A stretch of 64,000 bases of DNA from Saprospiraceae bacterium (lineage in GTDB: Bacteria > Bacteroidota > Bacteroidia > Chitinophagales > Saprospiraceae): the NCBI GenBank assembly GCA_016718505.1, contig JADKDE010000001.1, positions 951,501-1,015,500 of the forward strand, written 5' to 3'. Below, one piece after another: positions 39,022-47,700 of this stretch. The stretch's first letter is position 1; each line of letters begins with the position of its first letter. Made by a program: the position numbers and the translations under genes. Under the pieces are notes generated by a model. That model made no database searches and was not told where the DNA came from. It saw only the letters and a list, made by a program, of their open reading frames with translations.

Positions 39022-40761
39022 GTGAAAGAATTAGCTTATCTTAATCCATACCTTTGGAAGCATAAATGGAAGTTAATTCTGGGTATTATGTTTGTGATAA
39101 TATCCAATTATTTCCAAATACTCCAGCCACAAGAGGTGAGGAAGTCTTTGGATACCATCATTGCATTTTTGCAGGAAAAAAACAGGAACGAAACCGAATT
39201 CTACGAGAATCTTTTTTACTTCGGGATGGTGATCCTTGGGTACGCTCTCTTGATGGGATTGTTCATGTTTTTCATGAGACAAACTATTATCGTGATGTCC
39301 AGAGAGATAGAATACGACTTGAGAGAGGATATATTCAAGCATTACACGACGCTAGATCCTCATTTTTTTAAGGAAAATAAAACTGGGGATATGATGGCGC
39401 GTATCGTGGAAGACGTATCCAAAGTGCGAATGTATTTGGGCCCTGCGATCATGTATGCAGTCAATATCTTGACTCTGACACTCATGACGGTGTATTCTAT
39501 GTTTTCTGTGAATGCAAAACTGGCATTTTGGAGCTTGTTGCCATTGCCCTTATTGTCAATAACAATTTATTTTATCTCGGATATCATCAATAAGCAAAGT
39601 ACGAAAATACAAAAACAACTTTCTAATCTGAATAATATCACCCAGGAGGTTTTTTCAGGTATCAGAGTGGTCAAATCCTATACTCGTGAACGTGAAATAT
39701 CTAAGTACTTTGATAAGGCTACTGAGCATTATCGTTTTTTGAATTTGGAATTGGCCAGAACGGATTCATTCTTTTCGCCCTTGATGTTTTTTATCATAGG
39801 TTCTAGTACTTTACTTACGATATATCTAGGGGGGCTAGAAGTGATGGCAGGTAGGTTTACGACGGGAAATATCGCTGAGTTTATTCTCTACATTGGTAAA
39901 CTGACTTGGCCAGTGACGTCCGCTGGTTGGATTGCTTCATTGATTCAGCAAGCTGCCGCCTCTCAAAAGCGAATTAATGAGTTCATGAATGTGAAAAGTA
40001 CCATTAAATTTGGCAAGGTTCAGGAGATAAAAAATAGGGATATTGTACTCGACCATGTTAGTTTTACATATCCTGGAAAAACAAGCCCTACATTGATAGA
40101 CCTCAATTTGAAAATTCCCTCAGGAACAAAATTGGCTATATTCGGTCGTACAGGAAGTGGTAAGACCACGCTGGTAGATTTACTTGTGAGACAGTACGAT
40201 CCCAGCGAAGGCAAGATCATGATTGGTGGAATCGAACTTTCAGAGATGAGCAATGAAGTATTGAGAAAGACTATAGCCATAGCGCCACAAGATGGATTTT
40301 TATTTTCTGAAAAGGTAAAAAATAATATCATATATCCGAGCTCTACTCGTTCGCAAGAAAATATAGAACAATTCGCCAAACAGGCGTCGATTCACGAGGA
40401 AATATTGCAGCTCCCTAATGGATATGATACGATGATTGGTGAACGCGGTGTTACGCTATCAGGTGGGCAAAAACAAAGAATTGGTATAGCAAGAGCTTTG
40501 AGCGTAGCCCCTAAAGTATTGATTTTGGACGATAGTCTATCCGCGGTGGATGCTAAGACAGAATTTGCAATCAGCCAAACGCTCAACGAAGAGCTGTATG
40601 ATCAAACGCTGATTTGCTGTACGCATAGGATCTATCAGAATATAAAATTCGATAATATCATCGTCCTAGATGGTGGTAAGATCGTACAAGAAGGAACACA
40701 TGAACAATTGATAAATGAGCCTGGTTTTTACCAAAATCTCTGGCAAAGCACTCAAAATTAA
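39022..40761 (+). CDS. ABC exporter half-transporter (permease-ATPase fusion)
   Basis: 579 residues with six membrane helices then the ATPase. Walker A is FGRTGSGKTTLVDLLV, Q-loop IAPQDGFLFSE, signature LSGGQKQRIGIARAL, Walker B VLILDDSLSAVDAKTE, and the H-loop CCTHRIYQ. The catalytic Glu after Walker B is Asp, as in the degenerate partner of heterodimeric exporters (YheI/MdlA type), but no partner gene is beside it. The start is GTG. Its stop overlaps the convergent exonuclease gene by 4 bases. Confidence 0.92.
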   Translation: MKELAYLNPYLWKHKWKLILGIMFVIISNYFQILQPQEVRKSLDTIIAFLQEKNRNETEFYENLFYFGMVILGYALLMGLFMFFMRQTIIVMSREIEYDLREDIFKHYTTLDPHFFKENKTGDMMARIVEDVSKVRMYLGPAIMYAVNILTLTLMTVYSMFSVNAKLAFWSLLPLPLLSITIYFISDIINKQSTKIQKQLSNLNNITQEVFSGIRVVKSYTREREISKYFDKATEHYRFLNLELARTDSFFSPLMFFIIGSSTLLTIYLGGLEVMAGRFTTGNIAEFILYIGKLTWPVTSAGWIASLIQQAAASQKRINEFMNVKSTIKFGKVQEIKNRDIVLDHVSFTYPGKTSPTLIDLNLKIPSGTKLAIFGRTGSGKTTLVDLLVRQYDPSEGKIMIGGIELSEMSNEVLRKTIAIAPQDGFLFSEKVKNNIIYPSSTRSQENIEQFAKQASIHEEILQLPNGYDTMIGERGVTLSGGQKQRIGIARALSVAPKVLILDDSLSAVDAKTEFAISQTLNEELYDQTLICCTHRIYQNIKFDNIIVLDGGKIVQEGTHEQLINEPGFYQNLWQSTQN

Positions 40762-42179
40762 GCCTCGATAGAGCCATTGTTCAGCGGTATAAATATAAAT
40801 TTTTGTCGATGTTTGTTTAGATATTTTCGAGTAATTTGATCCAATTCGTGGTGCGGCTTATATTGTTTTAGAGATTCAATGATGTTTTCAGCATTTTGAA
40901 ATGTGTTGCCTTTATCCAAGTAGCCCCAACCCATACAAATTCCCTTAGAAACCCAGATTGCAGCCTTTTCAGAGCCGTCTCGGCCTTTGTCGATATAGAT
41001 GCCATCCTCTGGAAGATTTGGTTGGAGGATTTGGTCCAAAACTTGCTCCAATGCCTCGTTATATTCTTGAGGATCCAAAGATAATAATTCGAAATAGCGG
41101 CATTGACCGATTTGGCCAGTGAGGCATCCTTGATTTGTGGTTCCTTCCTTGTTAATGCAGGCGCAAAGATCCGCACGATTTAATATGGATTGGATAAAAC
41201 CGTTGGCGTCTTCACTGCGTGTAAATTGCTTTATAAATCTCATTGATCCCAATGCTTCCATTTTCGTCACCTTCAGAAAGGCAATACCATTTTTATGATG
41301 GTCTAAAACCACAGCAAAGCGATAAGTTTTGTTCCTTTGAGCGACATTAACGCTAGGATTCAATCTTTTAATTTCGACCGATTCAAGCAGTAAGGAAACC
41401 AACTCACTTCCGCAAACCTCATAGCTGAAAGAGGCTGTATGGAAGTGCAGTTTGCGTGCTTTTTCAGTTTGATCTCTGAAATGTTCAATGATTCTTTTTT
41501 TGATATTCAATGCTTTGCCAACATAGATTACATCATTGTTCTCGTTATAAATATAGTAAATTCCGCACGACTCAGGTAACCTATGTATATCTTCGAGGGT
41601 GACATTTGGCGGCAGTTTGGCTTCTTTTATCCCTAGTGAAACTTCCTGTTTTACATCTTTGATTAATTTTCCTTGGTACATTTTCTCGAAAATAATGGCA
41701 GTAGCCAAAGCATCATCCAAAGCTCTGTGTCGAGCAGAAACTTCGATCCCAAAATGTTCAATTAAATTTCCTAAGGCATAAGATTTTAGACCTGGAAAGG
41801 CTTTTCTAGATAGATTTACGGTGCACATTTGTTTTTTTGAAAAAGTGTATCCTAAATCCTCGAATTCAGCTTTTACAAAGCCAAAATCAAAGCGCACATT
41901 ATGCGCCACGAATATTGCACCATCCATGATTTCTATGATTTCATGTGCGATTTCATAAAATTTTGGGGCGCCCTTGACCATGTCATTGGTGATGCCTGTT
42001 ATCCTTGTTATGTGAAAAGGTATGCTTCTTTCTGGGTTGATCAGACTATGGAATTGTTTGATAATTTTCTCCCCATCGTGCAGAATGATTGCTATTTCGG
42101 TTATTTTTTCGTGCTTGGCGAGGCCACCCGTTGTTTCAATATCTACAATAGCAAACAAATGTCCCGCGTTATTTTTCAT
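40758..42179 (-). CDS. DEDDh exonuclease fused to a GIY-YIG (UvrC-like) nuclease
   Basis: 473 residues. N-terminal DnaQ-type 3'-5' exonuclease: AIVDIETTGG (Exo I), VAHNVRFDFGFVKAEF (Exo II) and ARHRALDDALATA (Exo III with the His). The C-terminal part has a GIY-YIG domain (CGIYYIYNENNDVIYVGKALNIKKRIIEHF) and a UvrC-like segment (LLLESVEIKRLNPSVNVAQRNKTYRFAVV). Such fusions occur in Bacteroidota and Actinobacteria and are thought to act in DNA repair. The ATG overlaps the tsaE stop (ATGA). Confidence 0.9.
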   Translation of the reverse strand: MKNNAGHLFAIVDIETTGGLAKHEKITEIAIILHDGEKIIKQFHSLINPERSIPFHITRITGITNDMVKGAPKFYEIAHEIIEIMDGAIFVAHNVRFDFGFVKAEFEDLGYTFSKKQMCTVNLSRKAFPGLKSYALGNLIEHFGIEVSARHRALDDALATAIIFEKMYQGKLIKDVKQEVSLGIKEAKLPPNVTLEDIHRLPESCGIYYIYNENNDVIYVGKALNIKKRIIEHFRDQTEKARKLHFHTASFSYEVCGSELVSLLLESVEIKRLNPSVNVAQRNKTYRFAVVLDHHKNGIAFLKVTKMEALGSMRFIKQFTRSEDANGFIQSILNRADLCACINKEGTTNQGCLTGQIGQCRYFELLSLDPQEYNEALEQVLDQILQPNLPEDGIYIDKGRDGSEKAAIWVSKGICMGWGYLDKGNTFQNAENIIESLKQYKPHHELDQITRKYLNKHRQKFIFIPLNNGSIEA

Positions 42180-42622
42180 TCGGGTATGTATCTAAAAAAT
42201 GAGAATGTCCTGTCCTCGTTCGGTCCGAGTTCGATCTTTATCAATATTGCATGTCGGATAAAAGACATTGCCAAATTTGCCCATTCAATGAAGCAGATTT
42301 TATCACTATTCAAATATTCTTGAAGTCCGATTTCTTGCAATTCTTCGGGGTCATCTATGCGGTATAAGTCCATATGATATAGGACTTGTCCTGAATGGGT
42401 GATGTATTCATTGATTAAGGAAAATGTAGGGCTGGTTATTTCATTGGTCACTCCGAGATAAGCTCCTAAATGTTTCATAAATGTAGTTTTGCCGCTACCC
42501 ATTTCTGCATCAAGGACAAATAATTTGTTTTTTTGCATCAAATTACAAACGACTTCAACGACTTTTGATAAGGAAGCCTCATCGGAAATTTGGATGCTTG
42601 GCGATATTTTTTCTAAGGACAT
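42176..42622 (-). CDS. tsaE: tRNA threonylcarbamoyladenosine biosynthesis ATPase TsaE
   Basis: 148-residue P-loop ATPase needed for t6A37 modification with TsaB and TsaD. Walker A is FVLDAEMGSGKTTFMKHLG; also present are ITSPTFSLINEY and LYHMDLYRIDDPEELQEIGLQEYL, and the C-terminal FIEWANLA, all typical. Co-transcribed with the exonuclease gene downstream by a 4-base overlap. Confidence 0.94.
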   Translation of the reverse strand: MSLEKISPSIQISDEASLSKVVEVVCNLMQKNKLFVLDAEMGSGKTTFMKHLGAYLGVTNEITSPTFSLINEYITHSGQVLYHMDLYRIDDPEELQEIGLQEYLNSDKICFIEWANLAMSFIRHAILIKIELGPNEDRTFSFFRYIPE

Positions 42623-42686
42623 TTACTTTATTATTTACAGTAAATGGATTGTTTTACTAGGGCTAAATGTTATCCGATTTTTTTTA

Positions 42687-42705
42687 TAAAAAACCTACTT
42701 AGGTT
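42687..42705 (-). terminator. Short hairpin plus T-run after the OmpH-like gene
   Basis: Minus-strand AACCT-AAGT-AGGTT followed by TTTTT. The stem is only 5 bp, so this is a tentative terminator between the OmpH-like gene and tsaE. Confidence 0.4.
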
Positions 42706-42805
42706 CTAAGAAATCCAGCCAATACAAAACACATTTAAATTTCAAAAATCTTCAACCAAGAAAGATATGGAATTGGCTTTTTATTTTATTCCTGGTCCCA
42801 AGGTT

Positions 42806-43417
42806 TTATTTGGATTTTTTATGTTCTTCGTTGATCGTGACTATGGCTTCTTGGGTGATATCTAGACCTTTATTACCGTATAAAACACCGCCGCCAGCAC
42901 TGCTTTTGATCAAAACATAGTCGTAACCTCTTTCGGCAGAGATGCGCTCCAAATAATCATCTACTTTGGTTTTTAAGTCTTTCTGAAGATCTCCTAATTT
43001 CTTTTCAAGGGCAAGTCCTGCTTCATCTTTTTGTTTGGCGAGACTGGCTTCTTCGGCAGCCAATTTTTGCTGCTCTTGAGCAAAGGCCGATTCTAGTTTT
43101 TTTAATTCTACAGGAGCTATATCTTGTGCCCTTTGTTGCGTCTCCATGACTTTTCTTTGGAATGCTTCTATCTTTTTTTGGAATGCTTGGATTTTCCCCC
43201 CAATATTTTGTTCTGCTTTCTTTCCTTCTGCTTCCAATTGTGCTTTTCTCTCCTTGTACAAATCATAATTTTCAATCAACGTATCTACATTGACATAAAC
43301 TATTTTTGGGCTTTGATTCCCAGTAGATGAAACCTGAACAGGAGCGGGTTTTGGAGCTGTCTGTTGGCATTGACTTATCACCAAAAGTACGTAAAGAATG
43401 AAGAACGTATGTCTCAT
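42806..43417 (-). CDS. OmpH/Skp-family periplasmic chaperone-like protein, probable lipoprotein
   Basis: 203 residues with an N-terminal export signal (HTFFILYVLLVISQCQQ) whose cysteine fits a lipobox. After a Pro-rich spacer comes IVYVNVDTLIENYDLYKE, the start of the Skp domain. A long coiled-coil (about residues 60-150, rich in K, E, Q, A) follows, and DYLERISAERGYDYVLIKSS and YGNKGLDITQEAIVTIN at the end. Skp-like proteins hold outer-membrane proteins during transport. It has its own promoter. Confidence 0.87.
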   Translation of the reverse strand: MRHTFFILYVLLVISQCQQTAPKPAPVQVSSTGNQSPKIVYVNVDTLIENYDLYKERKAQLEAEGKKAEQNIGGKIQAFQKKIEAFQRKVMETQQRAQDIAPVELKKLESAFAQEQQKLAAEEASLAKQKDEAGLALEKKLGDLQKDLKTKVDDYLERISAERGYDYVLIKSSAGGGVLYGNKGLDITQEAIVTINEEHKKSK

Positions 43418-43445
43418 TGAGTCTAGAATAAATGAAATAATTGGA

Positions 43446-43475
43446 CAAATATAAGAATAATACCTAAATATTCAA
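43446..43475 (-). promoter_or_regulatory. Promoter of the OmpH-like gene
   Basis: Minus-strand TTG (43473-43475), exactly 19 nt, then TATATTTG (43446-43453): full consensus. The ATG is about 29 bases downstream. Confidence 0.72.
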
Positions 43476-43594
43476 AAACTGATGTGCTTGGAGGCCAATA
43501 ATATGAATATTAGGATATCTTCATATGTCAAGAAATGAAAAAAAATTAACACAGTTATCATTTTTCTACATATCTGTCTGCTAGGTCTCCAATG

Positions 43595-43620
43595 AAAAAA
43601 GGCCGTCCAATGGACAGCCT
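43595..43620 (-). terminator. Rho-independent terminator after rpmA
   Basis: Minus-strand GGCTGTCC-ATT-GGACGGCC (8 bp, one U-G pair) followed by six T, 30 bases after the L27 stop. Ends the L21-L27 operon. Confidence 0.85.
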
Positions 43621-43650
43621 AAATATTATATCAAACCGATAACTTATTTC

Positions 43651-43899
43651 TTATAAAACGCTCACGAAGGTACGATCTTTCATACCTTTCTTGAATGTAA
43701 CTACGCCATCAGTCAAAGCATAAATGGTATGGTCTTTGCCGATACCAACGTTTAAGCCTGGATGGAATCTAGTTCCTCTCTGTCTGATGATAATATTTCC
43801 AGCTATTGCGGTTTGACCACCGAAAAGCTTAACGCCTAGGCGTTTGCTCATACTATCTCTTCCGTTATCCGAACTACCTACACCTTTCTTATGTGCCAT
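43651..43899 (-). CDS. rpmA: 50S ribosomal protein L27
   Basis: 82 residues. MAHKKGVGSSDNGRDSMSKRLGVK is the typical N-terminus with no cleavable extension; GGNIIIRQRG-type text (AGNIIIRQRGTRFHPGLNVG) and TIYALTDGVV complete the family pattern. The C-terminus is slightly short. It lies 29 bases after rplU in the usual L21-L27 operon. Confidence 0.97.
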   Translation of the reverse strand: MAHKKGVGSSDNGRDSMSKRLGVKLFGGQTAIAGNIIIRQRGTRFHPGLNVGIGKDHTIYALTDGVVTFKKGMKDRTFVSVL

Positions 43900-43928
43900 T
43901 GTCTTTTGATTTTAATGATTAGTAATAA

Positions 43929-44630
43929 TTATTTGCCACCATCTAATTCTTCCTGCCAAGCTTTCAATTCGTCCCACTTGCCTTCAGCAGCAAGTTCAGC
44001 TTGCTTAGGCCAAGTTCCTGGATTCATCGCAGAATAAGGACTGCCGTGCGGAGCAAGGATAGCTCTGATCGCATCTTCTGACTGCGCTGCAAGATCACTA
44101 AATGTAAAAATCCCAGCATCATTCAAATGTCCTTTAACTTTAGGTCCGATTCCTTCGACTTTCGTCAAGTCATCACCTTTTACTTTAGCAGCTTTAGGTG
44201 CTTCTACCACTACAGGAGCTTCAACTTTAGGTGCTGCAACTTTTACAGCTTCTGGCTTAGGAGCTACGAATGGTTTGGCAGCGAGAGCTTTTTTACCCAA
44301 TTCGATGGTAACAGGGCTACCTGCAACTATTGATTTGATTTCTACTTGGGTGAATTGTTGTCTGTGACCATTTTTTACTCTATAGCCTTTTCTTCTTTTT
44401 TTCTTGAAAACAATTTCTTTGTTTCCTTTAGCGTGGCTCAATACAGAAGTACCAACGCTGGCTCCAGGTATAGTAGGATTACCTACATTAACCGAGCCAT
44501 TGTGATCAGTCAATAAGACTTGATCGAAGGAGATCTTGTCTCCAACCTGTGCATCCAGCCGGTGGACGAAGATCTTTTGACCCTCCTCAACTTTAAATTG
44601 CTGACCGGCAATAGTTACAATAGCAAACAT
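43929..44630 (-). CDS. rplU: 50S ribosomal protein L21 with a C-terminal helix-hairpin-helix extension
   Basis: Residues 1-105 are normal L21 (FAIVTIAGQQFKVEEGQ, VLSHAKGNKEIVFKKKRRKGY, GHRQQFTQVEIKSI). It is followed by a low-complexity linker rich in A, P, V, K (about 35 residues). A C-terminal domain of about 80 residues follows, with a helix-hairpin-helix (LTKVEGIGPKVKGHLNDAGI, FSDLAAQSEDAIRAIL) and WPKQAELAAEGKWDELKAWQ. The total is 233 residues, about double standard L21. The extension is seen in some Bacteroidota; its role is unknown. Confidence 0.95.
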   Translation of the reverse strand: MFAIVTIAGQQFKVEEGQKIFVHRLDAQVGDKISFDQVLLTDHNGSVNVGNPTIPGASVGTSVLSHAKGNKEIVFKKKRRKGYRVKNGHRQQFTQVEIKSIVAGSPVTIELGKKALAAKPFVAPKPEAVKVAAPKVEAPVVVEAPKAAKVKGDDLTKVEGIGPKVKGHLNDAGIFTFSDLAAQSEDAIRAILAPHGSPYSAMNPGTWPKQAELAAEGKWDELKAWQEELDGGK

Positions 44631-44658
44631 TTTTTATAAATTTTTTTAATTAAGGCTG

Positions 44659-44666
44659 CAAAGATA
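44659..44666 (-). promoter_or_regulatory. -7 box of the L21-L27 operon
   Basis: Minus-strand TATCTTTG followed by GCAGCC, about 30 bases before the rplU ATG. No clear TTG at -33. Confidence 0.55.
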
Positions 44667-44743
44667 CGTGTTTCTTTATTTTTAATCACATTCTTTGTTA
44701 AGTTTTTTTGAAAAATAAAAAACATTAATAAATGTACAAATCG

Positions 44744-44773
44744 TTGATATTATTGTTAAAACCTATATATTTG
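44744..44773 (+). promoter_or_regulatory. Promoter of the CorC/HlyC-like gene
   Basis: TTG (44744-44746), 19 nt, TATATTTG (44766-44773), the full Bacteroidota consensus; the ATG at 44801 is 27 bases later. It is divergent from the L21 operon. Confidence 0.75.
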
Positions 44774-44800
44774 CAGGATGTTACCATTTTTATCTATTAA

Positions 44801-46093
44801 ATGATAAGTGAGCTGATTCTCATTTTCGTTCTCATTTTACTTAATGGACTTTTTTCTATGTCTGAAATAGCCATAGTCTCAGCCAAAAAATCTCGTCTTG
44901 AAAAGCAAATGCAAAAAGGCGATAAATTGGCTAAGTATGCTCTTATCATGGCTAATATGCCAGATAAGTTGCTATCAACTGTCCAGATAGGTATTACTTC
45001 CATTGGTATCTTAAATGGTATTTTCTCTGGTGCCCAAATAACCCAAAACCTAACTGGGTTTTTTCTTCAATATCCTATAATTGCACCATATGCCAATACA
45101 TTGGCAGTTTCTATAGTAGTAGCCTGTATTACCTATTTCACTTTGGTTTTAGGTGAGTTGGTTCCCAAAAGGATTGGATTGACGCATCCAGAGACCATCG
45201 CGAAGTATTTAGCTAGACCAATGGCAGTGGTATCAAAGATAGCAACTCCATTCGTTTGGTTGCTGATGCATTCTACCCATTGGGTTATAAAATTGTTGCG
45301 AATCAATACCACCAGCGATAATCAAGTCACTGAGGAAGAAATCAAGGCGCTTATCGAAGAGGGTACAAGCGTGGGTACCATAGATGAGATCGAACAGGAT
45401 ATCGTGGAGAATGTCTTCCACCTTGGAGATAGAAAAGTGGCTTCGTTGATGACCCACAAAAAGGATATCGTTTATCTGAGTATGGATGAAACCGAGAATG
45501 AAATTTGGGAAAAAATATCCAAAGAACCCCATTCTGTATATGTTGTTTTAGAAGACAATGACTTTGATAAGGTGCTAGGGATTGTATATTCAAAAGAACT
45601 TTTCATTTCTCATTTTAAGACTAAGAAGCTTGATATCAATGCGAATATCAAGACGGTTCATTTTTTTCCTGAAAATGTCAAATCATATCAGGTACTTGAA
45701 AAATTTAAAGAATCCAAAATATACTATGGCCTTGTCGTAGATGAATATGGAAATATCCAAGGGATGGTAACTCTGAACGATATCATCGATGTATTGGTAG
45801 GAAATGTATCAGAATACGATACCCCTATGATTACAGAACGTGAAAATGGCTCATATCTTTTGGATGGGCAATTGCCGTACCAAGAGTTTTTACAATATTT
45901 TCAAATCGAAGAACCCAATAGCGAAGACGCTGAATTCCACACGATTAGCGGATTTGCGCTATCAATATTGGGGAATATTCCTAAAACGGGAGATACCTTT
46001 GCTTGGAAACATTTTAAATTTGAGATCATCGATATGGATTCAAATCGGATTGACAAAATATTGTTGACCATGGAACAAAAAGAAGTCCAATAA
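44801..46093 (+). CDS. CNNM/CorC-type membrane protein with CBS domains (hemolysin-C family)
   Basis: 430 residues: N-terminal DUF21 membrane domain (LILLNGLFSMSEIAIVSAKKSRLEKQ; LGELVPKRIGLTHPE, a hallmark), then a CBS pair (VASLMTHKKDIVYLS; VYVVLEDNDFDKVLGIVYSKELF; YGLVVDEYGNIQGMVTLNDIIDVLVG), and the C-terminal CorC_HlyC transporter-associated domain (ISGFALSILGNIPKTGDTF). It probably takes part in magnesium or cobalt efflux. Confidence 0.93.
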   Translation: MISELILIFVLILLNGLFSMSEIAIVSAKKSRLEKQMQKGDKLAKYALIMANMPDKLLSTVQIGITSIGILNGIFSGAQITQNLTGFFLQYPIIAPYANTLAVSIVVACITYFTLVLGELVPKRIGLTHPETIAKYLARPMAVVSKIATPFVWLLMHSTHWVIKLLRINTTSDNQVTEEEIKALIEEGTSVGTIDEIEQDIVENVFHLGDRKVASLMTHKKDIVYLSMDETENEIWEKISKEPHSVYVVLEDNDFDKVLGIVYSKELFISHFKTKKLDINANIKTVHFFPENVKSYQVLEKFKESKIYYGLVVDEYGNIQGMVTLNDIIDVLVGNVSEYDTPMITERENGSYLLDGQLPYQEFLQYFQIEEPNSEDAEFHTISGFALSILGNIPKTGDTFAWKHFKFEIIDMDSNRIDKILLTMEQKEVQ

Positions 46094-46132
46094 AAGTATT
46101 AAATTTACCTTAAGTTATTTCACTCAAAAATC

Positions 46133-47572
46133 ATGCTCTTGAAAAAGTGTATTTATTTTACATTTGTATTGCTCATTATTCAGAGCCATATAAGCTATGC
46201 AGTAAATGTTGTTTTCAGGACCAGCTTTAGCCTTCAAAAAGATAAACCCGTTTGTGAAATTGATTTGTTGATAGGACGCAAACTAAAATTCGTAGATCCA
46301 GCTCTAGAGAAAATTTCTTTAAAATATAAAGTTCAGGCTGTCCTTAAAAAGAACGATACCATCGTGGGCTTTGATCAGTTTTTTCTAGAACCACCCAAAA
46401 ATGATTGGTACACGGACATAATCCATAAGTTTAGACTCAATGGAGATTATGGTTTGATGCAGATGGAGCTTTTGATCACAGAATATTCTAACCAAGTGAC
46501 GACTGATACCATTGCAAGATCCCTTTTCTATAGAAAAATTAATGGTCCTCAGCTGTCGGATATTCAACTGACAGGAGTTTTGATCGAAGACGCCAAAAAG
46601 CAAGTTAAACTGGCTCCGAATCCACTTTTACTGATGACCACTAAAGTACAGGATTTATACGTCTATATCGAATCCTATCATACCGATGAATTGCAAGACG
46701 ATTTTTATTTCTTGAAATATAATCTCGAGTTGGCTAATACGGGTGAGCGGAAATTGGTTCAGTGGGTTCGAAAAACTAAAGAAAATGAAGACGCAATTCT
46801 TCAGAAATTTTCCATTGCAGGACTCGATCAAGGTGCATATAAAATGACCATTCAGCTTTTGAATTCAAGCAAGGAACTGATCCAAGAAAAAAGCATTCTT
46901 TTCCAGCGAGAATCGAATATGACAAAGCAGAATAAGATTAAAAAATTTCGCGAATATGTAGAATTGAACGGCGATATAGACCCGCTTTGGGAGCAAAAGT
47001 TGGATTCCGTGCATTGCAGAGAAGTATTAAAGGCAATCGCTGTCGTTTCGGCCCAAGAGCACAACCAGCAGATCAATCAGTTACTCCAACGAAAAAAGGT
47101 AAAAGACCAAAAGCAATTCGTCATAGCATATTTTACAAAAATAAATAATGAGAAGCCTGCGATTCCCTATCAACAATTGATGCAAAAGGCACATTGGGCC
47201 GACAGTGTTTTCAAAGGTGGATTCGGACATGGATTCGAGAGCGATCGTGGTAGGATTTTTATGAAATATGGAATTCCCAATGATCTTATATCTGTGGATG
47301 ATGACCCATCAGCACCTCCCTACGAGATATGGAAATTTGAACAATTGCATACAGGAGAAAACAATGCAAAGTTTTTATTCTACAGCCCAAATTTGACCAG
47401 TTCGGATTTTGTTTTGTTGCATTCCAACGTGAGATATGAACTCCAGAATCCCAGATGGGAGAGAGAGTTGTACAAAAATGCCCCCGATGAATACGAAGGG
47501 GATCACTATATCGATGCTACTCGTATGAAAAGAAACTGGAACAGGCAAGCAAGAGCCCTTTTCGAACAATAA
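46133..47572 (+). CDS. GWxTD domain-containing exported protein
   Basis: 479 residues with a signal peptide (YFTFVLLIIQSHISYA). A beta-rich N-terminal region leads to the C-terminal GWxTD-type block: FKGGFGHGFESDRGRIFMKYGIPNDLI, PYEIWKFEQ and PRWERELYKNAPDEYEG. The exact GWxTD word is altered, but DRGRIFMKYG is diagnostic of the family. Function unknown; typical of Bacteroidota. Confidence 0.85.
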   Translation: MLLKKCIYFTFVLLIIQSHISYAVNVVFRTSFSLQKDKPVCEIDLLIGRKLKFVDPALEKISLKYKVQAVLKKNDTIVGFDQFFLEPPKNDWYTDIIHKFRLNGDYGLMQMELLITEYSNQVTTDTIARSLFYRKINGPQLSDIQLTGVLIEDAKKQVKLAPNPLLLMTTKVQDLYVYIESYHTDELQDDFYFLKYNLELANTGERKLVQWVRKTKENEDAILQKFSIAGLDQGAYKMTIQLLNSSKELIQEKSILFQRESNMTKQNKIKKFREYVELNGDIDPLWEQKLDSVHCREVLKAIAVVSAQEHNQQINQLLQRKKVKDQKQFVIAYFTKINNEKPAIPYQQLMQKAHWADSVFKGGFGHGFESDRGRIFMKYGIPNDLISVDDDPSAPPYEIWKFEQLHTGENNAKFLFYSPNLTSSDFVLLHSNVRYELQNPRWERELYKNAPDEYEGDHYIDATRMKRNWNRQARALFEQ

Positions 47573-47700
47573 ATAGCCCAATTTTGATCATTTTCCACCC
47601 AAAAGTATTTTTATTTGGAAAAGAAAAGGCGACCTTTGGCGCGTAAAACATAAAGATTCAGCGTTTCCTGCGGAAAAAGTGGGCTAGTAAACTGGAAGAT

